The notes below the pieces were generated by a model. That model had not been told where the DNA came from. It saw only the letters and a program-made list of their open reading frames with translations, and ran no database searches. A stretch of DNA of 64,000 nucleotides. Origin: Nocardioides sp. TF02-7. GTDB taxonomy: Bacteria > Actinomycetota > Actinomycetes > Propionibacteriales > Nocardioidaceae. The DNA lies in contig NZ_CP092535.1 of the NCBI RefSeq assembly GCF_022437945.1, positions 4,390,001-4,454,000 on the forward strand. The letters run 5' to 3'. Positions 49,562 through 62,400 of the stretch are shown here, one piece after another (position 1 is the stretch's first letter; every line of letters begins with the position of its first letter). A program made the position numbers and the translations under genes.

Positions 49562-49897
49562 TCACTCGGTCGGCTCGGTGTAGGCCGCGTCGGCCGCAGC
49601 CTGCGCAGCCGCCGCCTCCTCGGCGGCGAGCTCGGCCGGGTCGACGTCCTCGCAGGTGAGCAGGTCGCCGTTGATCTCCCGGAGCGCGATCGAGAGCGGC
49701 TTCTCCTGGACGTGGGTCTCGACCAGCGGGCCGACGTACTCGAGGAGGCCCTCGCCGAGCTGGGAGTAGTAGGCGTTGATCTGGCGCGCCCGCTTGGCGC
49801 TGTAGAGCACCAGCTTGTACTTGCTGTCGGTCTTGGTCAGCAGCTCGTCGATCGGGGGGTTGGTCACGCCCTCGGCGGCGATGTTGGGGGCAGCCAC
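49562..49897 (-). CDS. rpoZ: RNA polymerase omega subunit
   Basis: Intact, 111 residues. PPIDELLTKTDSKYKLVLYS and AKRARQINAYYSQLGEGL are the conserved omega core; the acidic C-terminus (DPAELAAEEAAAAQAAA) is typical of actinobacteria. GTG at 49895-49897. Ten bases after gmk. Confidence 0.97.
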   Translation of the reverse strand: MAAPNIAAEGVTNPPIDELLTKTDSKYKLVLYSAKRARQINAYYSQLGEGLLEYVGPLVETHVQEKPLSIALREINGDLLTCEDVDPAELAAEEAAAAQAAADAAYTEPTE

Positions 49898-49907
49898 GCG
49901 GATAGCC

Positions 49908-50522
49908 TCACAAGTCGTTGGGATCGGGGGCCCGGTCGCCGTCGACGGCCGGACCGAGCGTCATCAAGGCTACCAACTCGGTCGCCGCATCGTGAACTTC
50001 GTGGTTGACGATGGTCACGTCGAACTCCGCCTCGGCGGCGAGCTCCTCGCGCGCGGTGGCGAGCCGACGGTCGCGTTCCTCCCCCGTCTCGGTGCCGCGG
50101 CCGACCAGCCGGCGCACCAGCTCGTCCCACGAGGGCGGCTTCAGGAAGACGAACAGCGCCTCCGGCATGGTCCGGCGTACCTGCCGGGCGCCCTGCAGGT
50201 CGATCTCGAGCATCGCGGGACGGCCGGCGGCGAGGGCCTCCTCCACCGGGCGCCGCGGCGTACCGTAGCGGTGCCGGCCGTGGACGACCGCCCACTCGAG
50301 CAGCTCGTCGCCGGCGACCATCCGGTCGAACTCGGCCTCGTCGACGAACAGGTAGTGGACGCCGTCGACCTCGCCCGGCCGGGGCGCCCGCGTGGTCGCC
50401 GACACCGAGATCCAGACCTCGGGGTGGTCCTGCCGCACGGCCGCGGCCACGGTGCCCTTGCCGACGGCGGTCGGGCCGGCCAGCACCACCAGCCGCGTCG
50501 GTGCGGGACGCGGGTCAGTCAC
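49908..50522 (-). CDS. gmk: Guanylate kinase
   Basis: GMP to GDP. Intact, 204 residues: Walker A LAGPTAVGKGTVAAAV, GMP-binding SVSATTRAPRPGEVDGVHY, LEIDLQGARQVR. ATG at 50520-50522 overlaps the mIHF stop by eight bases. Confidence 0.97.
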   Translation of the reverse strand: MTDPRPAPTRLVVLAGPTAVGKGTVAAAVRQDHPEVWISVSATTRAPRPGEVDGVHYLFVDEAEFDRMVAGDELLEWAVVHGRHRYGTPRRPVEEALAAGRPAMLEIDLQGARQVRRTMPEALFVFLKPPSWDELVRRLVGRGTETGEERDRRLATAREELAAEAEFDVTIVNHEVHDAATELVALMTLGPAVDGDRAPDPNDL

Positions 50523-50836
50523 CTGGAGCGAATTCGCGTTCCAGCGCGGCGACCTGCTTCGCCCCGAGACCGCGGACCCGGCGCGACTCGGCGATGCCGA
50601 GCCGCTCCATCATCTGGCGGGCCCGCACCTTGCCCAGGCCCGGCACCGACTGCAGCAGGTCGACGACCTTCATCTTGCCCACGACCTCGTTGGTCTGCCC
50701 CTCGCGCAGCACCTCGGAGATCGACGCACCGGAGTTCTTCAGCCGGTTCTTCACCTCGGCCCGCTCGCGCCGGGCGGCGGCTGCCTTCTCCAGGGCGGCC
50801 TGGCGCTGTTCAGGGGTCAGTGGGGGGCAGAGCCAC
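50515..50836 (-). CDS. mihF: Actinobacterial integration host factor (mIHF)
   Basis: About 106 residues, a nucleoid DNA-binding protein of the actinobacterial H2TH type. Conserved parts: PPLTPEQRQAALEKAAAARR, LKNSGASISEVLREGQTNEV and LQSVPGLGKVRARQMMERLG. GTG at 50834-50836 gives VALPPLTPEQ, with AAGGA upstream; a C6 run at 50822-50827 (five needed) breaks the frame four codons in. Usual neighbour of gmk. Confidence 0.93.
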
Positions 50837-50940
50837 GGGTGCGAGTCCTTCTGTCCGGGTCGAGCGGCGCCGGGGAGCTGAGCGCCTGAGCGGTCAATGT
50901 AGTCAGGGAGCCGACGGGGCGGCAACGCGAGGTCGGCCCT

Positions 50941-50990
50941 CGGTGGCCCCGGGCACCCCTGGGCGGCCCTGGGCGACCCTGGGCGAGACA
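50941..50990. repeat. Five 10-base tandem repeats
   Basis: Units of the form GGGCGACCCT (with GGGCACCCCT, GGGCGGCCCT and weaker copies) fill the 162-base gap between the lipoprotein stop and mIHF. The repeats may be a terminator-like or protein-binding array. Confidence 0.8.
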
Positions 50991-50998
50991 GAACGGCC

Positions 50999-51485
50999 TC
51001 ACAGGGCCAGCGGCGTCTTGCAGACGTCACGCGCGTGCTGCTGCACGGCGGCCATCGCCGAGCCGGTCGTGGTCGAGACGAGGGCCTGGGCCGCGGCGTC
51101 GATCGCCTGCCGCTGCGCCGGGGTGGTGCCGGGCGGCGGCCGTCTGCGGTCGTACGTCGCCGGGTCGACGCCCGCGGCCTCGAGCGCGTCGACCAGCTGC
51201 CGGGTGCGGGCGACCACGACCGTCCACTCGTCCGCGATGTCGTCGGGTGAGCGCTCCGCCAGTGCCTCGAAGCTCGGCAGCGCCGCGACCAGCCCGGTCC
51301 GGCCACCCGCCGCCATCGCCTCGCCGATCGCCGCCTGCTGCTGCTCGACCTCGGCGCAATAGCCCTCGAGCTCCTCCGGGACCGCGTACGGGTCCTCCTC
51401 CCCCGCGGCCGCAGCCGGCGGCCGCTGCGACCGCGAGGACCACGAGGACCGCGGTCGCGACGCGCGCGCCGACCCGCCGCATCAC
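50999..51485 (-). CDS. Putative lipoprotein
   Basis: About 161 residues. The N-terminal MMRRVGARVATAVLVVLAVA ends in a lipobox (VAAAAGC, Cys near residue 25). The mature part is helical: EELEGYCAEVEQQQAAIGEA, LPSFEALAERSPDDIADEWT, and a C-terminal KTPLAL. No known domain; an envelope-anchored binding or structural protein. The GTG/ATG start (51485) overlaps the pyrF stop. One frame break at C5 51400-51404 (four needed). Confidence 0.75.
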
Positions 51486-52324
51486 CCGAGGGTGCTGCGG
51501 AGGTCGTCGGTGGCGCGCTCGACCGCGCTCCGCATCGCAGCCGCGTCGGGACCGAGCCGGAGCACCCCGCGGGACGAGCTGGCGACCACGTGCCGCGCGG
51601 ACGGCCCGAAGATCCGGCGGACGTCGGCGGCGGCGCCGCCCTGCTCGCCGTACCCCGGGGCCAGGACCGGGCCGTTGATCGCGAAGTCCAACCCGCTGCC
51701 GTCGATGGTGGCGCCGACGACCGCGCCGAACGAGCCGAGCGGCCGGGTGCCGGCGTTGAGGTCGCGCAGGTGGGCCAGCATCGTCGAGGCGACGGTGCGG
51801 CCACCGAACTCGTCGGCCGTCACCGCGTGCTGCACCTCCGGGCCCTCCTTGTTGGAGGTCGCTGCCAGCACGAACAGGCCGGCGCCGTGGCGGCGGGCGG
51901 TCTCGACGAACGGAGCCAAGGAGCCGAAGCCGAGGTAGGGGCTGATCGTGACCGCGTCGGAGGCCAGCGGCGACCCGGGGTCGAGGTAGGCCTCGGCGTA
52001 GGCCTGCGACGTCGAGCCGATGTCGCCGCGCTTCACGTCGAGCAGCACCAGCGCCCCCGCAGCCCGGGACTCGGCGACCACCCGTTCCAGCACGGCGATC
52101 CCGCGGCTGCCGAAGCGCTCGTAGAACGCCGACTGCGGCTTGACGACCGGGCAGAGCGGTGCCACGGCCTCCACCGCGGTCAGCGCGAACCGCTCCAGGC
52201 CCGCGACGGTGTCGTCGAGGCCCCAGTCGTGCAGCAGGCCGGCGTGCGGGTCGATGCCGACGCAGAGCTGCCCGCGGCTCTCCAGCGCTGCGGCGAACCG
52301 CTCGCCGAACGGTGTCGTCGTCAT
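51482..52324 (-). CDS. pyrF: Orotidine 5'-phosphate decarboxylase
   Basis: Last step to UMP. Intact, 280 residues, the type found in mycobacteria: RGQLCVGIDPHAGLLHDWGL, VKPQSAFYERFGSRGIAVLE, catalytic LLDVKRGDIGSTSQAYAEAY. ATG at 52322-52324 lies three bases after the pyrD stop. Confidence 0.97.
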   Translation of the reverse strand: MTTTPFGERFAAALESRGQLCVGIDPHAGLLHDWGLDDTVAGLERFALTAVEAVAPLCPVVKPQSAFYERFGSRGIAVLERVVAESRAAGALVLLDVKRGDIGSTSQAYAEAYLDPGSPLASDAVTISPYLGFGSLAPFVETARRHGAGLFVLAATSNKEGPEVQHAVTADEFGGRTVASTMLAHLRDLNAGTRPLGSFGAVVGATIDGSGLDFAINGPVLAPGYGEQGGAAADVRRIFGPSARHVVASSSRGVLRLGPDAAAMRSAVERATDDLRSTLG

Positions 52325-52326
52325 GG

Positions 52327-53358
52327 TCACAGTCCCTCCAGGATCCGGCGCGGCCACGTCGGGCCGCCGTAGACGAGCGCGGTGTAGGCCTGCACCAGGT
52401 CGGCGCCGGCGGCGAGGCGCTCCCTGCGCGGCCGCGGCGTCGGACACACCACCCACGCCGATCAGGGCCGGGCCCGGACCGACCCGGTCACGGAGAAGCC
52501 GCAGCACCTCGGTCGCCCGGGCGCGCAGCGGCTCCCCCGGAGAGCCCCCCGGCGCCGGCGGCGGCGACCTCGTCGGAGGGGCTGCGCAGGCCGTCGCGAC
52601 CGGTCGTGGTGTTGGTCGCGATGACGCCGTCGAGCTCCAGGGCGACCGCGAGGTCGGCGACGGCGATCACGTCGTCGTCGGCGAGGTCGGGGGCGATCTT
52701 CACGAGCAGCGGCACCCGCCGGCGGCCCGCGTCGACAGCGGCGCGGTCGGCCACCCGCCGGACGTGGCCGAGCAGGGGCTCGAGCTTCTCCACCGCCTGG
52801 AGGTTGCGCAGGCCCGGGGTGTTGGGCGAGCTCACGTTGACGACCAGGTAGTCGGCGTGGGGCGCGAGCAGCCGGGTCGACGCCTCGTAGTCGGCCTGCA
52901 CCGCGGCCTGGTCGTCGTCGGGCACGACCTTGGACTTGCCGATGTTGACGCCGAGCACCGGGCCCCGGGCCGGCGCCGGCGCGCGACGAGGCGCCGGGCG
53001 ACGGCCGTCGCACCGTCGTTGTTGAAGCCCATCCGGTTGACCACCGCGCGGTCGGCGGGCAGCCGGAACAGGCGCGGGCGCGGGTTGCCGGGCTGGGCGA
53101 GCGCGGTCACGGTGCCGATCTCGACGTGGCCGAACCCGAACGCGCCGAGCGCCTCGAACACGCGGCCGTTCTTGTCGAACCCGGCCGCCAGCCCCAGCGG
53201 GTTGGGGAACTCCAGCCCCATCACCCGCACCGGCCGGTCGTGCGGCACCCGGAGCCGCCGCAGCACGGGAGCGCCGGCCCGGAGGGCGTCGATCGCCCGG
53301 TGGTGGGCGACCTCGGGGTCGATGCGGGACAGTCCGTGGTCGAAGACCGCCCCGTAGA

Positions 53359-53362
<4 letters not shown>
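52327..53362 (-). CDS. pyrD: Dihydroorotate dehydrogenase (class 2)
   Basis: Membrane-associated flavin enzyme that passes electrons to quinone. About 344 residues. The N-terminal extension IYGAVFDHGLSRIDPEVAHH marks class 2; then PNPLGLAAGFDKNGRVFEAL, VNVSSPNTPGLRNLQ with the catalytic Ser, and LLVKIAPDL. TTG at 53360-53362 overlaps the carB stop (TTGA) and has AGGAG eight bases upstream; a GTG nine bases earlier is the alternative. Frame breaks near 52985, at C5 52534-52538 and C3 52422-52424. Confidence 0.94.
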
Positions 53363-56645
<3,283 letters not shown>

Positions 56646-56646
<1 letters not shown>

Positions 56647-57800
56647 CAGACCTCCTTGGCCATGAGCTGGCAGAACCGGTCGAACAGGTAGCGGGCGTCG
56701 TGCGGGCCCGCGGCGGCCTCGGGGTGGTACTGCACCGAGAACCCCTTCAGCGGGCCGCCCTCGCCGTCGCGCAGCTCGAGCCCCTCGACCACGTCGTCGT
56801 TGAGGCAGACGTGGCTCACCGACGCGACGCCGTACGGCGTGTCGGTCGGGCGGTCGAGCGGCGCGTCGACGGCGAACCCGTGGTTGTGGGCGGTGACCTC
56901 GACCTTGCCGGTGGTGCGGTCCATCACCGGCTGGTTGATCCCGCGGTGGCCGTAGCCGAGCTTGTAGGTGCCGAACCCGAGGGCGCGGCCGAAGAGCTGG
57001 TTGCCGAAGCAGATGCCGAAGTAGGGGACGCCGGCGTCGAGCGCCTGCTCGAGGACGCCGATCTCGTGCACCGTCGCGGCCGGGTCGCCCGGACCGTTGG
57101 AGTAGAACAGCCCGTCGGGCTCGACGGCGAGGACGTCCTCGATCGTGGAGGTCGACGGCAGCACGTGGACCTCGATCCCCCGCTCGGCCATCCGGTGGGG
57201 CGTCATCGCCTTGATGCCGAGGTCGAGGGCGGCGACGGTGAACCGCTTCTCCCCGTGCGGCCGCACGACGTAGGGCTCCGGCGTGGTCACCTCGGCGGCG
57301 AGGTCGGCACCCTTCATCGGCGGTTGGCTGCGCACCCGCTCGAGCAGGGCCTCCGGGTCGGTCTCGGTCGTGGAGATGCCGACCCGCATCGCGCCGCGCT
57401 CACGCAGGTGCCGGGTCAGGGCGCGGGTGTCGATGCCGCTGATCCCGACGACACCCTGGGCGACGAGCTCCTCGTCGAGGGAACGCCGCGACCGCCAGCT
57501 GCTCGGCCGGCGGGCGGGGTCGCGGACGACGTAGCCGGCCACCCAGATCCGGCGGGACTCGAGGTCCTCGTCGTTGACCCCGGTGTTGCCGATGTGCGGG
57601 GCGGTCATCACCACCACCTGGCGGTGGTACGACGGGTCGGTCAGGGTCTCCTGGTAACCGGTCATGCCGGTGTTGAAGACCGCCTCGCCGAACGTCTCGC
57701 CCTCGGCGCCGTACGGCTCGCCGTGGAAGGTGCGCCCGTCCTCGAGGACCAGGATCGCGGTGCCCGGGCGGCCCGGGCTGGCAGCGGCATGCGGTGGCAC
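56646..57800 (-). CDS. carA: Carbamoyl-phosphate synthase small subunit
   Basis: Glutamine amidotransferase subunit. Intact, 384 residues: AVFNTGMTGYQETLTDPSYH in the N-domain; PYFGICFGNQLFGRALGF with the nucleophile Cys and VQYHPEAAAGPHD in the glutaminase. GTG at 57798-57800 has GGAGG eight bases upstream. First gene of carA-carB-pyrD-pyrF. Confidence 0.97.
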
Positions 57801-57816
57801 GCGCCGTACCTCCTTC

Positions 57817-57834
57817 TCCGCCTCACGGGACGGA
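57817..57834 (-). promoter_or_regulatory. PyrR-type RNA binding loop before carA
   Basis: The minus strand reads TCCGTCCCGTGAGGCGGA. It matches the PyrR consensus ARUCCnGnGAGGYU at 12 of 14 positions and folds with TCCG/CGGA as lower stem, a bulged U, and CC/GG around CGTGA. It sits just before the carA ribosome site, so PyrR-UMP could block translation. No pyrR is in the window. Confidence 0.65.
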
Positions 57835-57926
57835 TCGTTAAAGGATGTCGGACGGGCCCCAGCCTAACAGCGGCGACCCCCGCAATGACACGCGCCCGGG
57901 CCGGTCCGGTCCCCGGTGGAGGCTGG

Positions 57927-59314
57927 TCAGAGGCCGGACGCGTGGGCGATGCCCACCTCGAGCGACGAGGCCCACGACGACAGCTGGACCAGGACGGGCA
58001 GCAGGAGGGCGCGGACGCGGGCGGGCGCCGTCGACCCCGGCCGCAGCAGCTCGCGGGCCGCGACGTCGAGGCCGTCGGGCGACCAGGTGAGCTCGCGGTT
58101 GCGGAGCAGGCGCCGCACCGTGCGGCACACCCGGCCGGCGAGCCCGCCCGACGCCGCCCAGACCCGGGCCTCCAGCCGGGGCGACGGCCGCTCCTGCAGC
58201 AGGTCGCACAGCAGGGAGCGGAACTCCCCGCAGTCCAGTCGCGGCACGGCGACGACGACGTCCGGCGCGCCGGCCGGGACGACCACCCGGTTGCGCACGG
58301 GCACGACGAGCACCCGCTCGGTCGCAGCGGCCTCGGCGCGCAGGCGCTCCGCCTCGACCGCGTCGACGGCCACCAGCTCGGGGCACAGCTCGACGGCGGC
58401 GACGACACCGGCCTCGGCGACCAGCTGCCGCGCGCGGCGGGCGATCGTGCCACGGCCGGCGCCCGGCTCGCCGTAGAGCCAGACGACGCCGCCGGGCAGC
58501 GGCCCCCGGCGAGGCGGCTGATCGCCGACGCCGCCTCGGCAGCGAGGTCGTGGTGGAAGAGCGGCGGTGCGAGCCGCTCCTCCTGCCCGGCGGTCACGAC
58601 CTGCAGGTAGAGCGCACGGGAGCGGGGCGACGGCTGGACCCCGTAGGTCTCGTCGAGGTGGCGGCGCAGGCGCTCGAAGGTGTCGACCACCCGCTGGGTC
58701 TCGCCCAGCCCGGCGTAGGCGGTCATCAGGGCGAGCGCGGACTCCTCGGTGCTGGCCTCGGCGTCCGCGGCACGGGCCAGCTCGAGGCTCTCGCGCATCC
58801 AGCCGAGCCGGGCGCTGGCCGCCGCACCGTCGAGGAGCGCACGGCACCGCAGCTCGCGCAGCTCGTCGCGCAGCCGGTAGACGGCGTCGCACGAGCCGCC
58901 GCCGACCACGAGGTCGCCGCCGAGCCGGTCCGCGACGTCCCGCGCCAGGGCGGCGACCTCCCGGTCGTGGCCGCCGCGGCGGGCGGCGTCGACGGCCCGC
59001 ACCGCGTCGCGGAGCTCGGCGACGTCGGTCAGCACGTCCCCCAGGCTGACCAGGTCGCCCGACCTCCGCACGCCCTCCGGGCCGACGATCTTGCGCAGGT
59101 GGGAGACGGCCGTCCGGAGGCTGCCCCGACCGTGGTCGGCGTCCGCGTCGGGCCACAGCTGGGCGATGACCTGGTCGGCACACCTCCAGCCCGGACTGCC
59201 GGCGAGGAGCAGCAGCAGGTCCATGACCTTCACGGTCGGCAGGGCCCGGACCTCGACGTAGGTGCCGTCGTCGCGCAGGAACGCCATCTTTCCCAGCAGC
59301 CACGCTCTCCCCAT
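57927..59314 (-). CDS. BTAD-type transcriptional regulator with degenerate P-loop
   Basis: About 462 residues. The N-terminal OmpR-like winged helix (LLLLAGSPGWRCADQVIAQL, RGSLRTAVSHLRKIVG) is followed by a BTAD repeat domain (ELARAADAEASTEESALAL, VVDTFERLRRHLDETYG) and a nucleotide-fold domain. Its Walker A is LYGEPGAGRGTIARRA with Arg in place of Lys, and the Walker B region is weak. It resembles AfsR/SARP activators but lacks a usual NB-ARC. ATG at 59312-59314 with GGAGG. One frame break at C5 58503-58507. Confidence 0.85.
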
Positions 59315-59437
59315 GACGACCTCCTCCGTCCGCGCCGACTTCTTTACCCACCGCGAACTGAACGCCCGTGGTCGCCGCGGCCCGGGCGTACCGAGGTCGA
59401 ATCCGCAATTTTGGGTAGAGCCGTCGGAGCAGCGAGC

Positions 59438-59466
59438 GGCCCGGACCGGCGGTGCCGGTCCGGGCC
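59438..59466 (-). terminator. Terminator after the peroxidase gene
   Basis: GGCCCGGACCGGC and GCCGGTCCGGGCC form a perfect 13-base stem around a 3-base loop. It lies 28 bases after the peroxidase stop and before the regulator gene. No U tract, as usual here. Confidence 0.85.
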
Positions 59467-59494
59467 GCGTCGCTTCCCGTGTCAGCGGGCTACC

Positions 59495-62400
59495 TCAGCG
59501 GGCCGCCACCTTCCCGGAGACGGTCGCGGCGCCGTGGCCCACGCCGTTCCAGGCAGTGACCCGCACCCGGTAGGTGCCCTTCGGCAGCCGGATCGAGACA
59601 GCCGCCGTGCCGGTGGTCACCCGGCGCACCGCCTTGACCTTGCCGTTGCCTGCCCGGGTGACGACCACCCGGTAGCCGCGGAGGTCCGAGCCGCCGGTGG
59701 TCGCCGGTGCCGACATCCGCACGGTCACGGTCCGAGCGCCGCCCCGCGGACCGGGACGGACCCGGACGCCCGGCTTGCCGGGCGCGACGACGCGGATCCT
59801 CACCGCTGCGGAGGCACGCTCCTCGGTGAATCCCTCGTCGTCGGTGAACCGGACGAGCGCCCGCACCTTCGAGCCCCGCAGCCGGTCGGTGACCGTCAGG
59901 CGCTGCCCGGTGGCCACGTCCTCCCAGCCGCCGGCCGCGCGCTGCTGCCACACCCAGGTGAGATCACCGACGCCGTCGGCGTCGGCGACCGTCCCGCCCG
60001 AGACGGCGAGGACGGTGCCCCGTGCCGCGAGCCGGACCGCGGGGGCTCCGGTGGCGGCGTTGTTGACGGGACCGTCGGCCACCTTGACCGGCTCGCTGTG
60101 GCCCGAGTCGGGTCCGGCGCCGGCGTCGTTGACCGCCTTGACCGAGAACCGGTAGGTGACGGCCGGGTCGAGCCCGTCGACGAGCAGGCTCGTCGCCTCG
60201 GCACCCGTGGACCGGGTGTCGACCACGGCGCCCCTGCGCAGGACGTTCACCCGGTACCCGGTGATCGGCGCGCCTCCGTCGTTCTCCGGGGGCTGCCAGG
60301 TCACCGTGATGCCGGCGGCCGTGCGCTGCAGCGACAGCAGTGCCGGAGCGGCAGGCGGCGTGACCTCCACGCCGGACCCACCCGCGATCCGGTTGGGGAG
60401 CCGGTTCCGACTCGGCGCGCTCCGCCGTGCCGTGGTCGTCGGTGTAGGCCGCGACCACGCGGAGGAACCGGTTGCCGTGCGCGTCGGCCGGGATGAACCC
60501 CGTGATGTTGTAGGGCTGCGTCGCGACCGTCGTCCACGGACCTCCGGGCGCCGGCGCCGTCTGCCACTCCCACACGAGGGTCTCGCCGGCCTCCTCGAGG
60601 CCGTCGTCGTCGGCCAGGCCCGAGGCGCTGACCCGCTGTCCGACCACCGGGTTGTCGGTGCTCAGGACCGGCCGGGTCGGCGGGTCGTTGACGCCGACCA
60701 CACCGGCCGTCGTCACCGGCGACAGGATGGACCGCATGACCCCTTCCTCGTCGAGGAAGGTCACCTCGAGGCGCAGCGCCGTGTCGAACTCGGCGTCACC
60801 GGGCACCAGGGTGCCCGTGCACGTCAGCTCCTGACCCGTCGTCGTGCAGTCGGCCGCCCGGTCGATCCGCTGCACGCCCGCCGTCAGCCAGTCGCCGAGC
60901 CCGTTGACGTCCTCGAAGTCCGTGGCGCTCCAGCGGAACTGGATGTCCCGCGGGTCCGCCACCCGGCTGCTGTCGAAGGTCACCGTCCCGGTCACGGGCT
61001 GGTCCTCGACCGGCGCTGCGCCCTCGTAGGTGATGGCGGCGGTGCCGTAGCTCCCCGCACGGCTCCATCGTGGCGAGCACGAAGCAGCCGTTGGCGAACC
61101 GGACGAGCTCCACATCGTGGAGGATGTCCTGGCCCTCGGCCTCCTCGGCCTCCTCGTCGGTCAGGTTGTGCGCGACCTCCCAGTAGCCGTCGCCCAGGTC
61201 GCGGATCGTGTACTGAGCGCGATCCGCGCTGAAGACGGCCGTGTCGAGCACCCCCTCCTGGTCGGGGTCGACCGCGATCTCCCGGACGATGTCGATGGTG
61301 CCCGGGTCGATCGTCCCGTCGAAGATGCCGGCCTGGAGGGCCGGGTCGGACGCGTCGTCGTACCGGACCCCGTCGACCACGAGGTAGACGTCGAGGTAGG
61401 CGTCGCCGTCGACGAAGTCGTCGCCGACACGGGTCTCGAACAGGTCGCTCCCCGAGCCGCCGAGCAACAGGTTGCTGACGCCGTCGGTGTCGAAGCCGAT
61501 GTGCTGCACCATGAACCGCTCGGCGTAGTTCTGCACGTGCCCGGGGTCGAGCAGGGCCTGCAGCCCGTCGATGCGGTCGAGCGACGCCTGCGTCATCTTG
61601 TGCAGGTTGAGCTCGGAGTCGGGCAGGTCGTCGACCGACGTCGCCATGCCGCGGAGGACGTCGTCGCCGCCGCCGCCGGAGACCGCCTCGACCAGGTCGA
61701 ACCGGTCGCGGAGCGCCTGGTTGTCCGGCCGCTGCAGGGTGGTGAACCGGAGGTCCACGTCGACACCGGTCTCGTCACCACGGTAGGTGACCCAGTCGTA
61801 GCCGTGCATGCCCTCCATCCGGTCGGTGCCGGCGCTGCGCCCGATCAGGATGTCGTCGCCGCCCTCTCCTTCCATGTCGTCGTTCCCGGCGCCGCCGTCG
61901 ACGATGTCGTGGCCGCCGTGCGGGTTGTTCTGGAACTGGTTGGCGTTGTCGCCCTGCAGCAGGTCGGCGTGCGCGCCGCCCTGCAACCAGTCGTGGCCCT
62001 CGCCGGCGAAGACGGTGTCCCGCCCGTTGCCGCCGACGACGACGTCGTCACCGGTGCTGCCGAAGACGGTCTTGAAGTCGTTGCCGGTGGTGACGAAGTC
62101 GTCGCCGTGCCCGAGCAGGACCAGGTCGTCGCCGGAGCCCGCCTTGATGGCGTCGTTGCCGAAGCCGCCCTTGATGTTGTCGTCGCCGAAGGTGTCGGTC
62201 AGGATGTCGTCGCCCTGGCCGCCGACGTGCGAGTCGTTGCCGGAGCCGCCCTCGATGCGGTCGTCCCCGCCGTAGCCCCACAGCGCGTCGTCACCCTGGC
62301 CGCCGCGCATCCGGTCGGCCTCGGTGCGGTTGCCGTGGATCTCGATGTGCTCGTCACCGTCCCAGCGCCAGGTGCCGTCCGGCGCCTGGGTGAGGCCGGT

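Noticed and set aside
61571..62275. Plus-strand Ser/Pro-rich reading frames opposite the RTX region
   Set aside because: They mirror the periodic RTX repeats on the other strand and have no start site or homology.
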